DNA from: an uncultured Luminiphilus sp.
Lineage (GTDB): Bacteria > Pseudomonadota > Gammaproteobacteria > Pseudomonadales > Halieaceae
Length of the DNA: 64,000 nucleotides
NCBI GenBank assembly: GCA_943787485.1
Contig: CALSMP010000005.1
Span: 186,001-250,000 of the forward strand
Direction: 5' to 3'
The position numbers and the translations under genes are program-made. Positions 37,735-46,296 of this stretch are shown piece after piece (positions within the stretch are counted from its first letter, which is position 1; each line of letters starts with the position of its first letter). The notes under the pieces were generated by a model. The model saw only the letters and a program-made list of their open reading frames with translations. It was not told the origin of the DNA and did not search any database.

Positions 37735-38808
37735 CTATTGCAGCAGCGCTTTGATACTTTCGCGATAGCTTTGGGGCGTCTCGCCCACCCAGGAGCGAAA
37801 CGCCCGGCTGAAAGCGGACAACTCGGAATACCCAAGCTCGAAGGCAATATCGGTCAGAGACGCTTTGGAATTGGCCAACAAAAACTTAGCCCGTCGCTCC
37901 CTCGCCAAATTCTTCGCCTCCTGAAAGGTATATCCCTGCTCCGCCAGTTTTCTTCGCAGGGTTCGCGGCGAAATCTGGAGTCGCTGAGCTATGCTCTCTG
38001 AATCGGTGTACTCCATTGATTCCTGCAGCATGATGTGGCGGCAGACTGTACTGACAAACCCCTGATGCTCATCACCTAGAGAAAAATAGGTCTCCATGGC
38101 ACTGGCAAGAATACGAAACAACAACTTGTTGCTGGTCAGGAAGGGTTGATTGAGAAATTTCGGGTGGAAACGAATGCTATTGTGTTCGCTTTCAAAAGTA
38201 AGCTGGCAGTTAAAAAAGCTCTGCAACTCACTAATATCATTGGGTTTATCGTGCTGGAAAGTCACCTCAAGCAAGGGGATTCGACTCCGAGTAGCCACGT
38301 TTAAGGTTTGCACCAAAAAACCCATCAAATAGTCATTCAGTTGCACCATTCCCGAGCCTGCTTCGTGCAGCAGATCAGCGCTGAATTGGGCCGGGCTGTA
38401 CCCTGGCTGAAAATCCGTTTTGATTGCGGTGTCGATGTACTGGTCGTAGGCGTTCAAGAAAGCAAGCCCCTCGCCCACTGAAGGCGCCGCCACCATCGCG
38501 ACGACTAACAAGCTGCTCGATTCGTAATGAAAGTCCTGCCCCATCGACAGTCCCATGAATGGATTGCTTGTCACCTCAGCGGCGCGCTGGAACAGGCTGG
38601 CAACGCGCTCTACCGGTAGCGGCCGGTCGTACTCTTCGCTATTGTTAAAGTTGATGTCACAGGCTTCAAAAATCGGACCAGGATTTACCTCCCGATCCAT
38701 AAGGTAATCTCTGACGTACGCCGCAAATCGCGGCGATAGGCTGGGGGCGAACCCCGGCTCGCTGACGAGGTGAAGTGCCCCCTTAGTCCTTGCGAATGAC
38801 CTGGGCAT
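37735..38808 (-). CDS. AraC-family transcriptional regulator
   Basis: The 357-residue regulator has a long N-terminal effector domain of the arabinose-binding-like (OruR/ArgR-type) class (EACDINFNNSEEYDRPLP, about residues 48-65). Its C-terminal double helix-turn-helix is SIAQRLQISPRTLRRKLAEQ and LTDIAFELGYSELSAFSRAF. Its start overlaps the end of the cytochrome c4-like gene by 26 bp, so it ends the aldehyde dehydrogenase-aau operon and probably activates it in response to an aromatic amine. About 190 bp without a gene separate it from the downstream TonB receptor gene. Confidence 0.86.
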   Translation of the reverse strand: MPRSFARTKGALHLVSEPGFAPSLSPRFAAYVRDYLMDREVNPGPIFEACDINFNNSEEYDRPLPVERVASLFQRAAEVTSNPFMGLSMGQDFHYESSSLLVVAMVAAPSVGEGLAFLNAYDQYIDTAIKTDFQPGYSPAQFSADLLHEAGSGMVQLNDYLMGFLVQTLNVATRSRIPLLEVTFQHDKPNDISELQSFFNCQLTFESEHNSIRFHPKFLNQPFLTSNKLLFRILASAMETYFSLGDEHQGFVSTVCRHIMLQESMEYTDSESIAQRLQISPRTLRRKLAEQGYTFQEAKNLARERRAKFLLANSKASLTDIAFELGYSELSAFSRAFRSWVGETPQSYRESIKALLQ

Positions 38809-39361
38809 AGTAGGCCCCTAAGGCCGACATCGCCGCCGGCTCCAGGTCTTTGACAACATTTGCCATCAGCGGATGGTACCGAGCCCCCCGCTTGAACCCC
38901 ATCAGCTGATTTGCGATGTAGGGAGCACTCTGGCCCGCCAGAATGGGCCACTCGGTGGCAACAGGGTGTCCTTGCATGCCATGGCACGCGTGACAGTAGC
39001 CGGCCCTGTTACGCCCCTCCTCCACCAACGCCGCATTGCCATTCGCTGCAGCAACCAGAGGCTGGCCAGAGAACCAGCTCGCCAACTCGACGATGTCCTG
39101 ATCGCTCAGCTGTGCCGCGATAGGGTTCATAATGGGGTTATTGCGATCGCCACTCCTGAATGCCCTGAGTTGCAATGTGAGGTAGTCGGCGTTTTGGCCT
39201 CCCAGATTGGCGTAGCTGGGATCAATCCCGACCCCGTTTGTACCATGACAGGCTCTGCAGGTTGCCAATGCAGAAGGCTCATCGCCAAAAGCGACTCCCG
39301 ATCCTCCTGATAAAAGGACAAGCACAAGACATGCACGACGCAACAAGCCTGGGTTTACCAT
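38783..39361 (-). CDS. Dihaem cytochrome c (c4-like)
   Basis: The 192-residue exported protein has a signal peptide ending near SGVAFG and two haem sites, CRACH (about residue 34) and CHACH (about residue 124). Each is followed by a similar fold (NLGGQNADYLTLQLRAFRSG and ILAGQSAPYIANQLMGFKRG), as in cytochrome c4. Met ligands are offered by NPIMNPIA and HPLMANVV. It likely carries electrons from the amine dehydrogenase towards the oxidase. The start overlaps the stop of the monohaem cytochrome gene (TAATG). Confidence 0.86.
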   Translation of the reverse strand: MVNPGLLRRACLVLVLLSGGSGVAFGDEPSALATCRACHGTNGVGIDPSYANLGGQNADYLTLQLRAFRSGDRNNPIMNPIAAQLSDQDIVELASWFSGQPLVAAANGNAALVEEGRNRAGYCHACHGMQGHPVATEWPILAGQSAPYIANQLMGFKRGARYHPLMANVVKDLEPAAMSALGAYYAQVIRKD

Positions 39362-39834
39362 TAGATCTCTCCTGTCTCCGGTAACCGCGCAATCTCAGCC
39401 AACACGGCCGCACGGGTATGATCTATTTCCTGAAGGGGTGACTGGCGCAGCCGCCCCACCTCGTCTGCGGTGTAGGGTCGATACTCCCCATTGATCAAGC
39501 TCGATCCCGCAAAATTTTCAATGCACCAATTCAATACCTCGGCCAGCTGCGCATCCTTCAGTTTGGATGTCGCTGACCCGGGTACCTGCACCATGAACTC
39601 CCGACCGCGCTGCGACCGGAGAAACACGCCCATCATCCCTTTGAGGGGCGGCACGGCGTTAACTCCAGAGCCATCAGGAGTGTGGCAACCCTGGCAAAAC
39701 ATTTGGTAATGATACTTTGCCCGCGGCTCATTGATCTCTGCCTCGGCTGAGCTCCACGAGGTCACGAACGACTGCGCCAGCACCAACACAGCAGCGCAAT
39801 ATCGACTGCGAAAGAATTTACTCTTCAAAGGCAA
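39361..39834 (-). CDS. Monohaem cytochrome c of the amine dehydrogenase operon
   Basis: One haem motif, CQGCH, follows a signal segment (CAAVLVLAQSFVTSWSSAEA). The mature part ends with ALLEIARL-type helices. The start is uncertain: TTG 39834 or 39828 lies inside the end of aauA, and the longer ORF from 39903 overlaps it further without a good signal. The aau cluster of Alcaligenes faecalis, as I recall it, also has a small periplasmic monohaem cytochrome directly after aauA, so this is likely its counterpart. Possible roles are electron acceptance or help in cofactor formation. Confidence 0.78.
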   Translation of the reverse strand: MPLKSKFFRSRYCAAVLVLAQSFVTSWSSAEAEINEPRAKYHYQMFCQGCHTPDGSGVNAVPPLKGMMGVFLRSQRGREFMVQVPGSATSKLKDAQLAEVLNWCIENFAGSSLINGEYRPYTADEVGRLRQSPLQEIDHTRAAVLAEIARLPETGEI

Positions 39835-40333
39835 CGCCAACCACCACAGCGGTTGAACAGTGATACGCCGCGCTCGCTGTACCCAGACACCAGTTAATGT
39901 CATTGGTCTTGTCGGGCCTGTAGGGCGGCCTATCGCCCTCGTCCCGCTGACAAAGACAGGCGCCGCAGGTCGATTTACCGCAGCAATCGTTGTAGGAAAT
40001 CACGTAATTGCGTCCATCGGCCGGGTTGTGGCAGGTGCCGATCCAAGTCACCGGGGACATTTCGGTGCCCGGTGGACAGGTGTTAGCGCTACCACCACAA
40101 CAACTACACAAAAATCCGTCAATGGCGCAGTACCGCCAATAGTCGCAATCTGTGTCGCTACCCTCCTCCACTGGCCGCGCCGCACCACCCTCGGCGCGGG
40201 CAACGGGTAACAAAGGAACGGTACTGGCACCAACCAACACGCCGCCAAGTGTCTTCAGCATGCCGCGTCGGGACGCCGTCTGTGCTGCCGCGCGCGCACG
40301 TCGCTCGAGCAGCTTATCGATCAATGACATCAT
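39818..40333 (-). CDS. aauA: Aromatic amine dehydrogenase small (TTQ) subunit
   Basis: The 171-residue precursor has a twin-arginine leader (SRRGMLKTLGGVLVGAS) and a very Cys-rich mature chain with 14 cysteines. The two tryptophans that form tryptophan tryptophylquinone are W97 (SPVTWIGTC) and W148 (DINWCLG), 51 residues apart as in known enzymes. D72 and D116 match the active-site aspartates. W148 to the HC pair (C159) is 11 residues, which fits aromatic amine dehydrogenase better than methylamine dehydrogenase (13). The residue equivalent to AADH Thr172 is Ser160. The enzyme deaminates phenylethylamine or tyramine in the periplasm to the aldehyde. Confidence 0.85.
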   Translation of the reverse strand: MMSLIDKLLERRARAAAQTASRRGMLKTLGGVLVGASTVPLLPVARAEGGAARPVEEGSDTDCDYWRYCAIDGFLCSCCGGSANTCPPGTEMSPVTWIGTCHNPADGRNYVISYNDCCGKSTCGACLCQRDEGDRPPYRPDKTNDINWCLGTASAAYHCSTAVVVGVAFEE

Positions 40334-40944
40334 GATTTGACCTCCACGAAGCGCTCTTCGTCGCGCTTATTCATATATTCTTGTATCGACGCCACGTTGC
40401 GCTCCTTTGCCTCAAACAACGAATCCAAATGCTCGCGAGAATTGACAATACCCATCGATGAGACGCGCTGATTCTCATCAATCAAGACGGCATAGGGCAG
40501 CTTGGAAACACCGTAGCTTTTGCCCACGAGTTCGCTCACCACGTAGGGCAGCTCAATGGATTTACGACTAACATAGCCTGCGTGGTCTTGCTCATCACCA
40601 TCACTCACGAGCACCACATCAACCCACTCTGCCTCGGCGCGAGCAACCGCCATCAAAGCCGGGGTGAGCTCACCACACACGGGGCAATCGGGAGACAGAA
40701 AAAACAGAAGCTGGGAACGGCCGCCCAGAGGCCCAGCGATCGAGACTCTCTCGCCTGTGAGCGTGAGCGCTTCAAGCGCTGGGGCCGCCTGACCGACCTC
40801 CAGCGTCCTATTCACCATAAGGGCGCCAGCTGGTGCAACACGTTCATACAACACGCCCACCTGTCGAAGCAAGACGTAGTTCATGATGGCGAGCACCACA
40901 ACCGTCAACCAAAGCAAAATGTTGGACACGACCAGCAAACTCAT
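40330..40944 (-). CDS. aauD: AauD/MauD disulfide-isomerase-like maturation protein
   Basis: From ATG 40944 the product is 204 residues with one N-terminal membrane helix (LLVVSNILLWLTVVVLAIMN) and a thioredoxin-like domain with a CPVC active site (LSPDCPVCGEL). MauD/AauD is thought to assist disulfide formation in the Cys-rich small subunit. The ATG overlaps the aauE stop (ATGA), and its own stop overlaps the aauA start. The longer ORF to 41094 lies within aauE and is not used. Confidence 0.87.
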   Translation of the reverse strand: MSLLVVSNILLWLTVVVLAIMNYVLLRQVGVLYERVAPAGALMVNRTLEVGQAAPALEALTLTGERVSIAGPLGGRSQLLFFLSPDCPVCGELTPALMAVARAEAEWVDVVLVSDGDEQDHAGYVSRKSIELPYVVSELVGKSYGVSKLPYAVLIDENQRVSSMGIVNSREHLDSLFEAKERNVASIQEYMNKRDEERFVEVKS

Positions 40945-41465
40945 TGTGCTGCTCCCCGCTGCCACCGCTGTCGGTTTTCGATCGCCTGATCCAACGCCGC
41001 GTAAGCGATAACACACACCAGCGCAACAGCGAGAGCAAGCCACACCGCGGTGACACCAAACGGCACGGCGAAGCCTGTGGCCCACAGGGCACACCCCGCG
41101 AGTACCACATTACGCCAGATAAGCTCGCCACCAACCCGAGTGTCTGATCCGGGGCCGCCGCAACCACAACGTAACTCGACCTGACCACGATAGACATGCC
41201 ACCCCATGACAGCGGCGTAACTTATCAGCAACGCTGCGGCAAGAATCAACCCTAGCTCACGAGAAGCAGGCGCCACCATCAGTGCCGCGGACCCTAGCTC
41301 AACAGCACCAATCAAACGCACCGCGCGAATACCCGCAGCACTTCCCAAGGTCGACGCGACCGTTTCTTGATAGGCTTGGGGCGAACGCCACTTAGATAGC
41401 CCCGCATGAGCGAACAGCACCGCCACAAAATAGGTGATGCCACTACCCAAAATTTCCATCAGCAC
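40941..41465 (-). CDS. aauE: AauE/MauE membrane maturation protein
   Basis: The 174-residue protein has four hydrophobic segments and the MauE/DoxX-like start (YFVAVLFAHAGLSKWRSPQA) with a CGCGG motif in the central loop (RCGCGGPGSDT). MauE is needed with MauD for folding or export of the quinone subunit. It lies two bases after aauB and overlaps aauD, preserving the BEDA order. Confidence 0.87.
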   Translation of the reverse strand: MLMEILGSGITYFVAVLFAHAGLSKWRSPQAYQETVASTLGSAAGIRAVRLIGAVELGSAALMVAPASRELGLILAAALLISYAAVMGWHVYRGQVELRCGCGGPGSDTRVGGELIWRNVVLAGCALWATGFAVPFGVTAVWLALAVALVCVIAYAALDQAIENRQRWQRGAAQ

Positions 41466-41467
41466 GA

Positions 41468-42646
41468 TTACTTGGCTCCCCAGAGAAAGAGTGGCGTTTC
41501 CTGACCAAAGCCAGTGATCTTTCGGATGAACTCGCCGGACAGGCCATCATAAAGCTCGACACTCATATCGACGGGGTTGGTCACCAGCACTTTTGGCTCT
41601 TCCCCTCTCCCCACGGCAAAGCTCAAGCCCCACTCCTGAAGCGGAATCCGTAGAACGCGGCGGCGGGAATCAGGATCAAACACCCAAATTTCTGCTCCGC
41701 CAGAATTATGCATACCGTCTACGCCGTTGGCTTCGGGATTCATCAAGAAATAAATGCGGCCCAGATCGTCCTCGCCATCAATCTCAATGCCGGCCGGCGC
41801 CCAGGTTGCCTCATCGGGCCCAACCAGAGACCACGGCGCCATCGGTGTGGCTGCGGACCCTGTCATAGCCACGGGGTGAACGGTCGCATCGAAGGCAGGG
41901 AAGTAAGCGATACCCCCCGACAGCGCGGGTCGCTCAAAGACAGGAGAGTCATCCGAATCAAAGAAAACGTCGCTAAAGCTGCGGCCACGCTCTGATCCGT
42001 CGTCATTCAAGGTAACCGTCAGCATGCGCCCGTCGGCACAAATCGAACTAAAGGCCATACCGCCGTTGGGGTAAATAAAGCTGCAACCGGGCGTCGGTAT
42101 TTCACCCATCAGTTCACGCTTCTCGAGATCTACCAAAGACACGGAGGTGGAAGGACTTAGGTTAAAAATGGCCAGCCACTTGTCCTCGTTCAGGGTCTGC
42201 AACACAACCCGCTCCGGCATTCCCATAAACCGCTTGCCACTGGGTAGCATGACCTCTCCGACCGGCGACAGCGTTACCGTGTCCCATATAGTCAGCACGT
42301 CGATCCTGTCGCCACGGGTACCGCGGGTGTGGAAAGTTTCCACTGACATGATTTCACCGCGAGAAGGCACCTGGAGAATTGCGCCCATCAAACTGTTATT
42401 GAACAGCCCCTTAACTTGGTCACCCAAGGTTTCTTCACTGCTGTCGATGACGTAGATCTTACCGTCTGACATGTGAAAGAACGCCACGTCATGCACGAGA
42501 AACCAATCAGGTGGGTAACGTTCGGGGAGTGTTTCTATAATGCCAGTTGGCTCGACAGGCAACGGTGGTGGCCTGTCTTCAGCGAGGGCGCTGAGCGCCG
42601 CTGCTGCCAATACCGCACTCACTAACAGTTTCTTGAGCATCATCAA
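41468..42646 (-). CDS. aauB: Aromatic amine dehydrogenase large subunit
   Basis: The 392-residue periplasmic protein starts with a signal peptide (KLLVSAVLAAAALSALA). It then has the beta-propeller repeats of the MauB/AauB heavy chain, for example YVIDSSEETLGDQVKGLFN and EIWVFDPDSRRRVLRIPLQE. The heavy chain forms the frame of the alpha2beta2 enzyme. The gene is 17 bases after the aldehyde dehydrogenase, which would oxidise the product. Confidence 0.87.
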   Translation of the reverse strand: MMMLKKLLVSAVLAAAALSALAEDRPPPLPVEPTGIIETLPERYPPDWFLVHDVAFFHMSDGKIYVIDSSEETLGDQVKGLFNNSLMGAILQVPSRGEIMSVETFHTRGTRGDRIDVLTIWDTVTLSPVGEVMLPSGKRFMGMPERVVLQTLNEDKWLAIFNLSPSTSVSLVDLEKRELMGEIPTPGCSFIYPNGGMAFSSICADGRMLTVTLNDDGSERGRSFSDVFFDSDDSPVFERPALSGGIAYFPAFDATVHPVAMTGSAATPMAPWSLVGPDEATWAPAGIEIDGEDDLGRIYFLMNPEANGVDGMHNSGGAEIWVFDPDSRRRVLRIPLQEWGLSFAVGRGEEPKVLVTNPVDMSVELYDGLSGEFIRKITGFGQETPLFLWGAK

Positions 42647-42663
42647 CTACTCCCCCCCGTCCG

Positions 42664-44085
42664 CTAACCTTTGGCGATTTGCATAGTTTGTATATTAGTG
42701 TATTCCACGAGCCCGTAACGCCCGAACTCAACGCCAACGCCTGACTGCTTGACGCCGCCAAAGGGGGCGTCAGGCTGGATCATCGCGTGGTTGTTCACCC
42801 AAGCTGTACCGCACTCCAATCGCGCCGCAAGCGCCTGGGCCTTTTCAACATCGCTCGACCACACCGATCCACCCAAGCCGACAGACACAGCGTTCGCTCG
42901 CTTGAGCGCATCTTCTACATCGCTGAATTTAATGATTGGCAGAATGGGGCCAAAGGGCTCCTCCTGCACGAGCCGACTTTCTTCTGGAATGTCTTTGACG
43001 ATAGTTACTGGGAAAAAATAGCCCGGCCGATCTAAGGGACTGCCACCGGTCATAAACGTGGCGCCATCAGCCTTTGCGGCTTCAGCGAGCGCGCATACTT
43101 TATCGAACTGCATTTTATTCTGAATAGGCCCAAAGTCCGGACTCTCCGACGCTGGACCGGTTTTTACGCTCGCCGCAATCCCGGCGAGTGCGGCACACAT
43201 GTCGTCATAAATATCTTCGTGGACATACAGCCGCTTGAGCGCGGCGCAGGTTTGTCCGTTGTTGATCATCGCTGTCGCAAAGATCTTACCGGCGGCCTCT
43301 TCAATATTGGTGTCCGGCAGGACAATAGCGGCATCGTTGCCCCCCAATTCCAAGGTGAGACGCTTCAAATTACCCGCCGCGGATTCCATGATGCGCTTAC
43401 CCGTCGCTGTGGACCCCGTAAAGACGATCTTGTCGATACCCGGATGTGCAGAAATACCGGCGCCGATATCGCCGCTGCCCGTGACGACGTTGAGTACACC
43501 GGGAGGCAATAGGTCGTTGATAAGATGCATGGCCTTAAGCACAGTCAGCGGGGTGTATTCACTGGGCTTGGCCACCACAGTACAGCCAGCCAGCAAGCCG
43601 GGAATGATGTGCCAGCAGGTGATCAGGAGCGGGTAATTCCATGGTGTGATGGAACCCACCACGCCAACGGGCTTACGGTGGACCTCTATCCGCGCGTCGT
43701 CGTTGTCCTGTATGACCTCAACGGGCAGATCCAGGCTCGCGGTGTAGCGAATCCAAGCTAGGCAGCCGCCCATCTCAAACATCGCACCCAGCCCAGCAAA
43801 GCCCTCCATAGGTTTACCCTGCTCGCTGCTCAGTAACGCGCCCAGCTCTGGCAGATTGGCTTCGATGCGATCTGCGATCTTGAGAATGATGGCTCGACGC
43901 TCATCCATGCTCATCGCAGCCCAAGCCGGTTGCGCTGCCCTCGCTGCCGCCACCGCCGCATCGAGGTCTGCCGCAGTCGCTTTTGGCACGGAGGCGATGA
44001 CCTCTTCGGTTGCGGGATTTAACACGTCAAAAGAATCGTCAGCTGAAACCGCCTGACCGTTTATAAGCATGTGATAGTCAGTCAT
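42664..44085 (-). CDS. NAD-dependent aldehyde dehydrogenase, probably for phenylacetaldehyde
   Basis: The 473-residue enzyme of the ALDH superfamily has the cofactor segment GSITPWNYPLL, the general base Glu in LELGGNDAAIV and the catalytic Cys in NNGQTCAALKR. It is the first gene of the aau operon, so the likely substrate is the aldehyde made by the amine dehydrogenase (phenylacetaldehyde or 4-hydroxyphenylacetaldehyde). The substrate assignment is contextual. About 240 bp without a gene lie upstream and contain the palindrome at 44251-44262. Confidence 0.85.
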   Translation of the reverse strand: MTDYHMLINGQAVSADDSFDVLNPATEEVIASVPKATAADLDAAVAAARAAQPAWAAMSMDERRAIILKIADRIEANLPELGALLSSEQGKPMEGFAGLGAMFEMGGCLAWIRYTASLDLPVEVIQDNDDARIEVHRKPVGVVGSITPWNYPLLITCWHIIPGLLAGCTVVAKPSEYTPLTVLKAMHLINDLLPPGVLNVVTGSGDIGAGISAHPGIDKIVFTGSTATGKRIMESAAGNLKRLTLELGGNDAAIVLPDTNIEEAAGKIFATAMINNGQTCAALKRLYVHEDIYDDMCAALAGIAASVKTGPASESPDFGPIQNKMQFDKVCALAEAAKADGATFMTGGSPLDRPGYFFPVTIVKDIPEESRLVQEEPFGPILPIIKFSDVEDALKRANAVSVGLGGSVWSSDVEKAQALAARLECGTAWVNNHAMIQPDAPFGGVKQSGVGVEFGRYGLVEYTNIQTMQIAKG

Positions 44086-44250
44086 GTGACCCCCGTTTTC
44101 ATTATTTTTGCGTAACTCTGGACCGCCGCAAACGCCAGCTTTCCGTTTTTTACCCTCACACCATTCCAGGTCAACGTCTTCCCCGCGACTCTCTCCGCTT
44201 GGAGCCTAAATCGGGCCGCCCCTTTGGCCTTCTCTCGGGGGGATAACTAG

Positions 44251-44262
44251 GTAACGCGTTAC
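44251..44262. promoter_or_regulatory. 12-bp palindrome GTAACGCGTTAC upstream of the aau operon
   Basis: A perfect 12-bp inverted repeat lies 166 bp upstream of the aldehyde dehydrogenase start and 64 bp past the end of the symporter gene. Its form resembles a dimeric repressor operator such as TetR-type sites. No matching regulator is known; the AraC protein of the operon usually binds direct repeats. Confidence 0.35.
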
Positions 44263-44325
44263 TCAGTTTAGTGTAGTCCTCGCCAGGTTAAAACCCCGCT
44301 GGTATAGCACCGTGCATCAACGCCC

Positions 44326-45996
44326 TCAGCTAGTGGCTCCCTCGCCTGCCGGCGAATCGCCAAACTCCGCACGCCACTCGAGCGCACGATAATTCTCTTT
44401 ATCAACGATGCCTCTCTCGCTGTTGTCAGCCATCGATACTAAAAACATCACCATGAAGGATAAGGGCATGGTGAAAAGCGCGGGGTAATCGTAGGGGAAC
44501 ACCGCCTGCTCATTACCCAACACCGATACCCAAACCTGCGGGCCTAACAAAATAAGCACAATAGAAGACACCAGCCCGACCAAGGCTCCCCAAATAGCGC
44601 CGCGGGTCGTAAGACCACTCCAAAACAGCGATAACAACAGCATAGGGAATGTCACGGATGCTGATACCACCATGGGAATCGTCGCGATAAAAGCCACGTT
44701 TTCATTCTGAAACGCAATGCCCAGCAGCACAGCAGCCAGACCAATTAAAAACACGCTAATACGTGTTAAACGAAGCTCCGTTACAGGATCGGGATTGCCT
44801 TGCTTTAAGACCTCGGCGTAAACGTCGTGGGATATCGCCGCCGCACCCGAGAGTGTGAGCCCGGCGACAACCGCCAGTATGGTCGCAAAGCAGACCGCCG
44901 ACATAAATCCGGTAAGCACGTCGCCACCTACGGCTGAGGCGACGTGGATAGCGGCCATGTTACTGCCGCCAATCAGAGCGCCATCACTATCAAAAAACGC
45001 CGGCGTATTGTAGACAAGGGCAATGGCACCGAACCCCAACACCAGCAGCGCGATATAAAAATAACCAATAAACAACGAGGCGTAATAAGCAGAGAGTTTG
45101 GCCTGTCGCATATCAGGCACGGTAAATAAACGCATCAGGATATGCGGCAGTCCAACCGTACCAAAGAGCATCGAAATCTGGATAGTCAGTATTTGAATCG
45201 GGTCATTGAATATGACGCCAGAGGAGAGGATAGCCTCTCCCTTCGGATGATTTTCGGTTGCCTGCTTCAGCAGCGCGGAAAAACTAAAGTCGAGCTTGGC
45301 GAGAAGAAGCAGTGCGATAAGCGTCACGCCAGCTAACAGCAAAATGGCCTTAATGATTTGCACCCATGTGGTCGCCAGCATGCCGCCGAAAGCCACATAG
45401 CCCAGCACCAATCCACTGACAATAACGAGAGCGAGCTCGTAAGGCAGGCCAAACAGTAACTGGATTAGCTTACCGGCCCCGACCATTTGAGCGATAAGGT
45501 ACATCACCACGATGACGATCGTGCTGAAGGCGGTCACCAACCGGATCGGATTTCTATCCAGTCGCTGCGAGATAACATCGATGAAGGTAAAACTGCCGAG
45601 GTTACGGACGCGCTTTGCGAACAGAAACATCAACACCGGCCACGCACCAAAGGCGCCAAGGGATAGGATCAAACCGTCGAAACCACCAATGAACATTAAT
45701 CCGGTGATACCCAAAAACGAGGCAGCGGACATAAAATCGCCGGCGATAGCCATACCATTTTGCGCTCCGGTAATCTGGCCGCCGGCGTTGTAGAACGTCG
45801 AGCTTGTTGTCGTTGCTTTTGACGCGCGCCAAGTGATAAACAGTGTCGCCACCACGAAGAGCAAAAACATGACTATCGCGGTCGGGTTAAGCGGCTGGCG
45901 CGCGACCTCGCCATCGATCGCACCCGCGCCGAAGGCCGGCAATGCGACGAAAGGTAAAAGAGCAACGACAACGCGGTGAAGTAAAGCCAACATCAT
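44326..45996 (-). CDS. ActP/PaaL-like sodium:solute symporter
   Basis: The 556-residue member of the solute:sodium symporter family has about thirteen membrane segments and the family core (TSSTFYNAGGQITGAQNGMA, then AIAGDFMSAASFLG). ActP carries acetate, and related PaaL carries phenylacetate. Being downstream of paaE and overlapping DUF485, phenylacetate uptake is likely. Family alignment cannot separate the two substrates by eye. Confidence 0.85.
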   Translation of the reverse strand: MMLALLHRVVVALLPFVALPAFGAGAIDGEVARQPLNPTAIVMFLLFVVATLFITWRASKATTTSSTFYNAGGQITGAQNGMAIAGDFMSAASFLGITGLMFIGGFDGLILSLGAFGAWPVLMFLFAKRVRNLGSFTFIDVISQRLDRNPIRLVTAFSTIVIVVMYLIAQMVGAGKLIQLLFGLPYELALVIVSGLVLGYVAFGGMLATTWVQIIKAILLLAGVTLIALLLLAKLDFSFSALLKQATENHPKGEAILSSGVIFNDPIQILTIQISMLFGTVGLPHILMRLFTVPDMRQAKLSAYYASLFIGYFYIALLVLGFGAIALVYNTPAFFDSDGALIGGSNMAAIHVASAVGGDVLTGFMSAVCFATILAVVAGLTLSGAAAISHDVYAEVLKQGNPDPVTELRLTRISVFLIGLAAVLLGIAFQNENVAFIATIPMVVSASVTFPMLLLSLFWSGLTTRGAIWGALVGLVSSIVLILLGPQVWVSVLGNEQAVFPYDYPALFTMPLSFMVMFLVSMADNSERGIVDKENYRALEWRAEFGDSPAGEGATS

Positions 45997-46235
45997 GACC
46001 GCTCCTCCCGCTGCGACAGCCAGAGGAAAACAGACTCAAGCACAATAAATAGCACGACAAGCACCACAAACATGACGATCGCCCCGGAGAGATACGTGGC
46101 TCCTAGGCGCTCAGCCAAAAAGCTCCCCCATGATGTCCAGTTCAGGGAGAACGAAAAATAGAGCAGCAAATGCAACCCTGTAAACAAGAAACGGCGGCGT
46201 GTCCGCTCTTTCAGCAGGCGATCCTTGGTAATCAT
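45993..46235 (-). CDS. DUF485 small membrane protein
   Basis: The 80-residue protein has two hydrophobic helices (FTGLHLLLYFSFSLNWTSWG and SGAIVMFVVLVVLFIVLESV), the standard DUF485 form. These are nearly always encoded just before ActP-type symporters and overlap them, as here (ATGA). It probably supports the symporter. It begins 61 bp after paaE. Confidence 0.87.
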   Translation of the reverse strand: MITKDRLLKERTRRRFLFTGLHLLLYFSFSLNWTSWGSFLAERLGATYLSGAIVMFVVLVVLFIVLESVFLWLSQREERS

Positions 46236-46296
46236 GTGGCGTATGTCCCGCTCTTTATTGTTGCTACAAGCATAATGAGATCACCCCCCCCGAGAG

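Noticed and set aside
39818-42646. Methylamine dehydrogenase (mauBEDA) as the identity of the TTQ enzyme
   Set aside because: Second TTQ Trp to HC spacing is 11 rather than 13, no mauFGLMN genes, and linkage to phenylacetate genes; aromatic amine dehydrogenase fits better.
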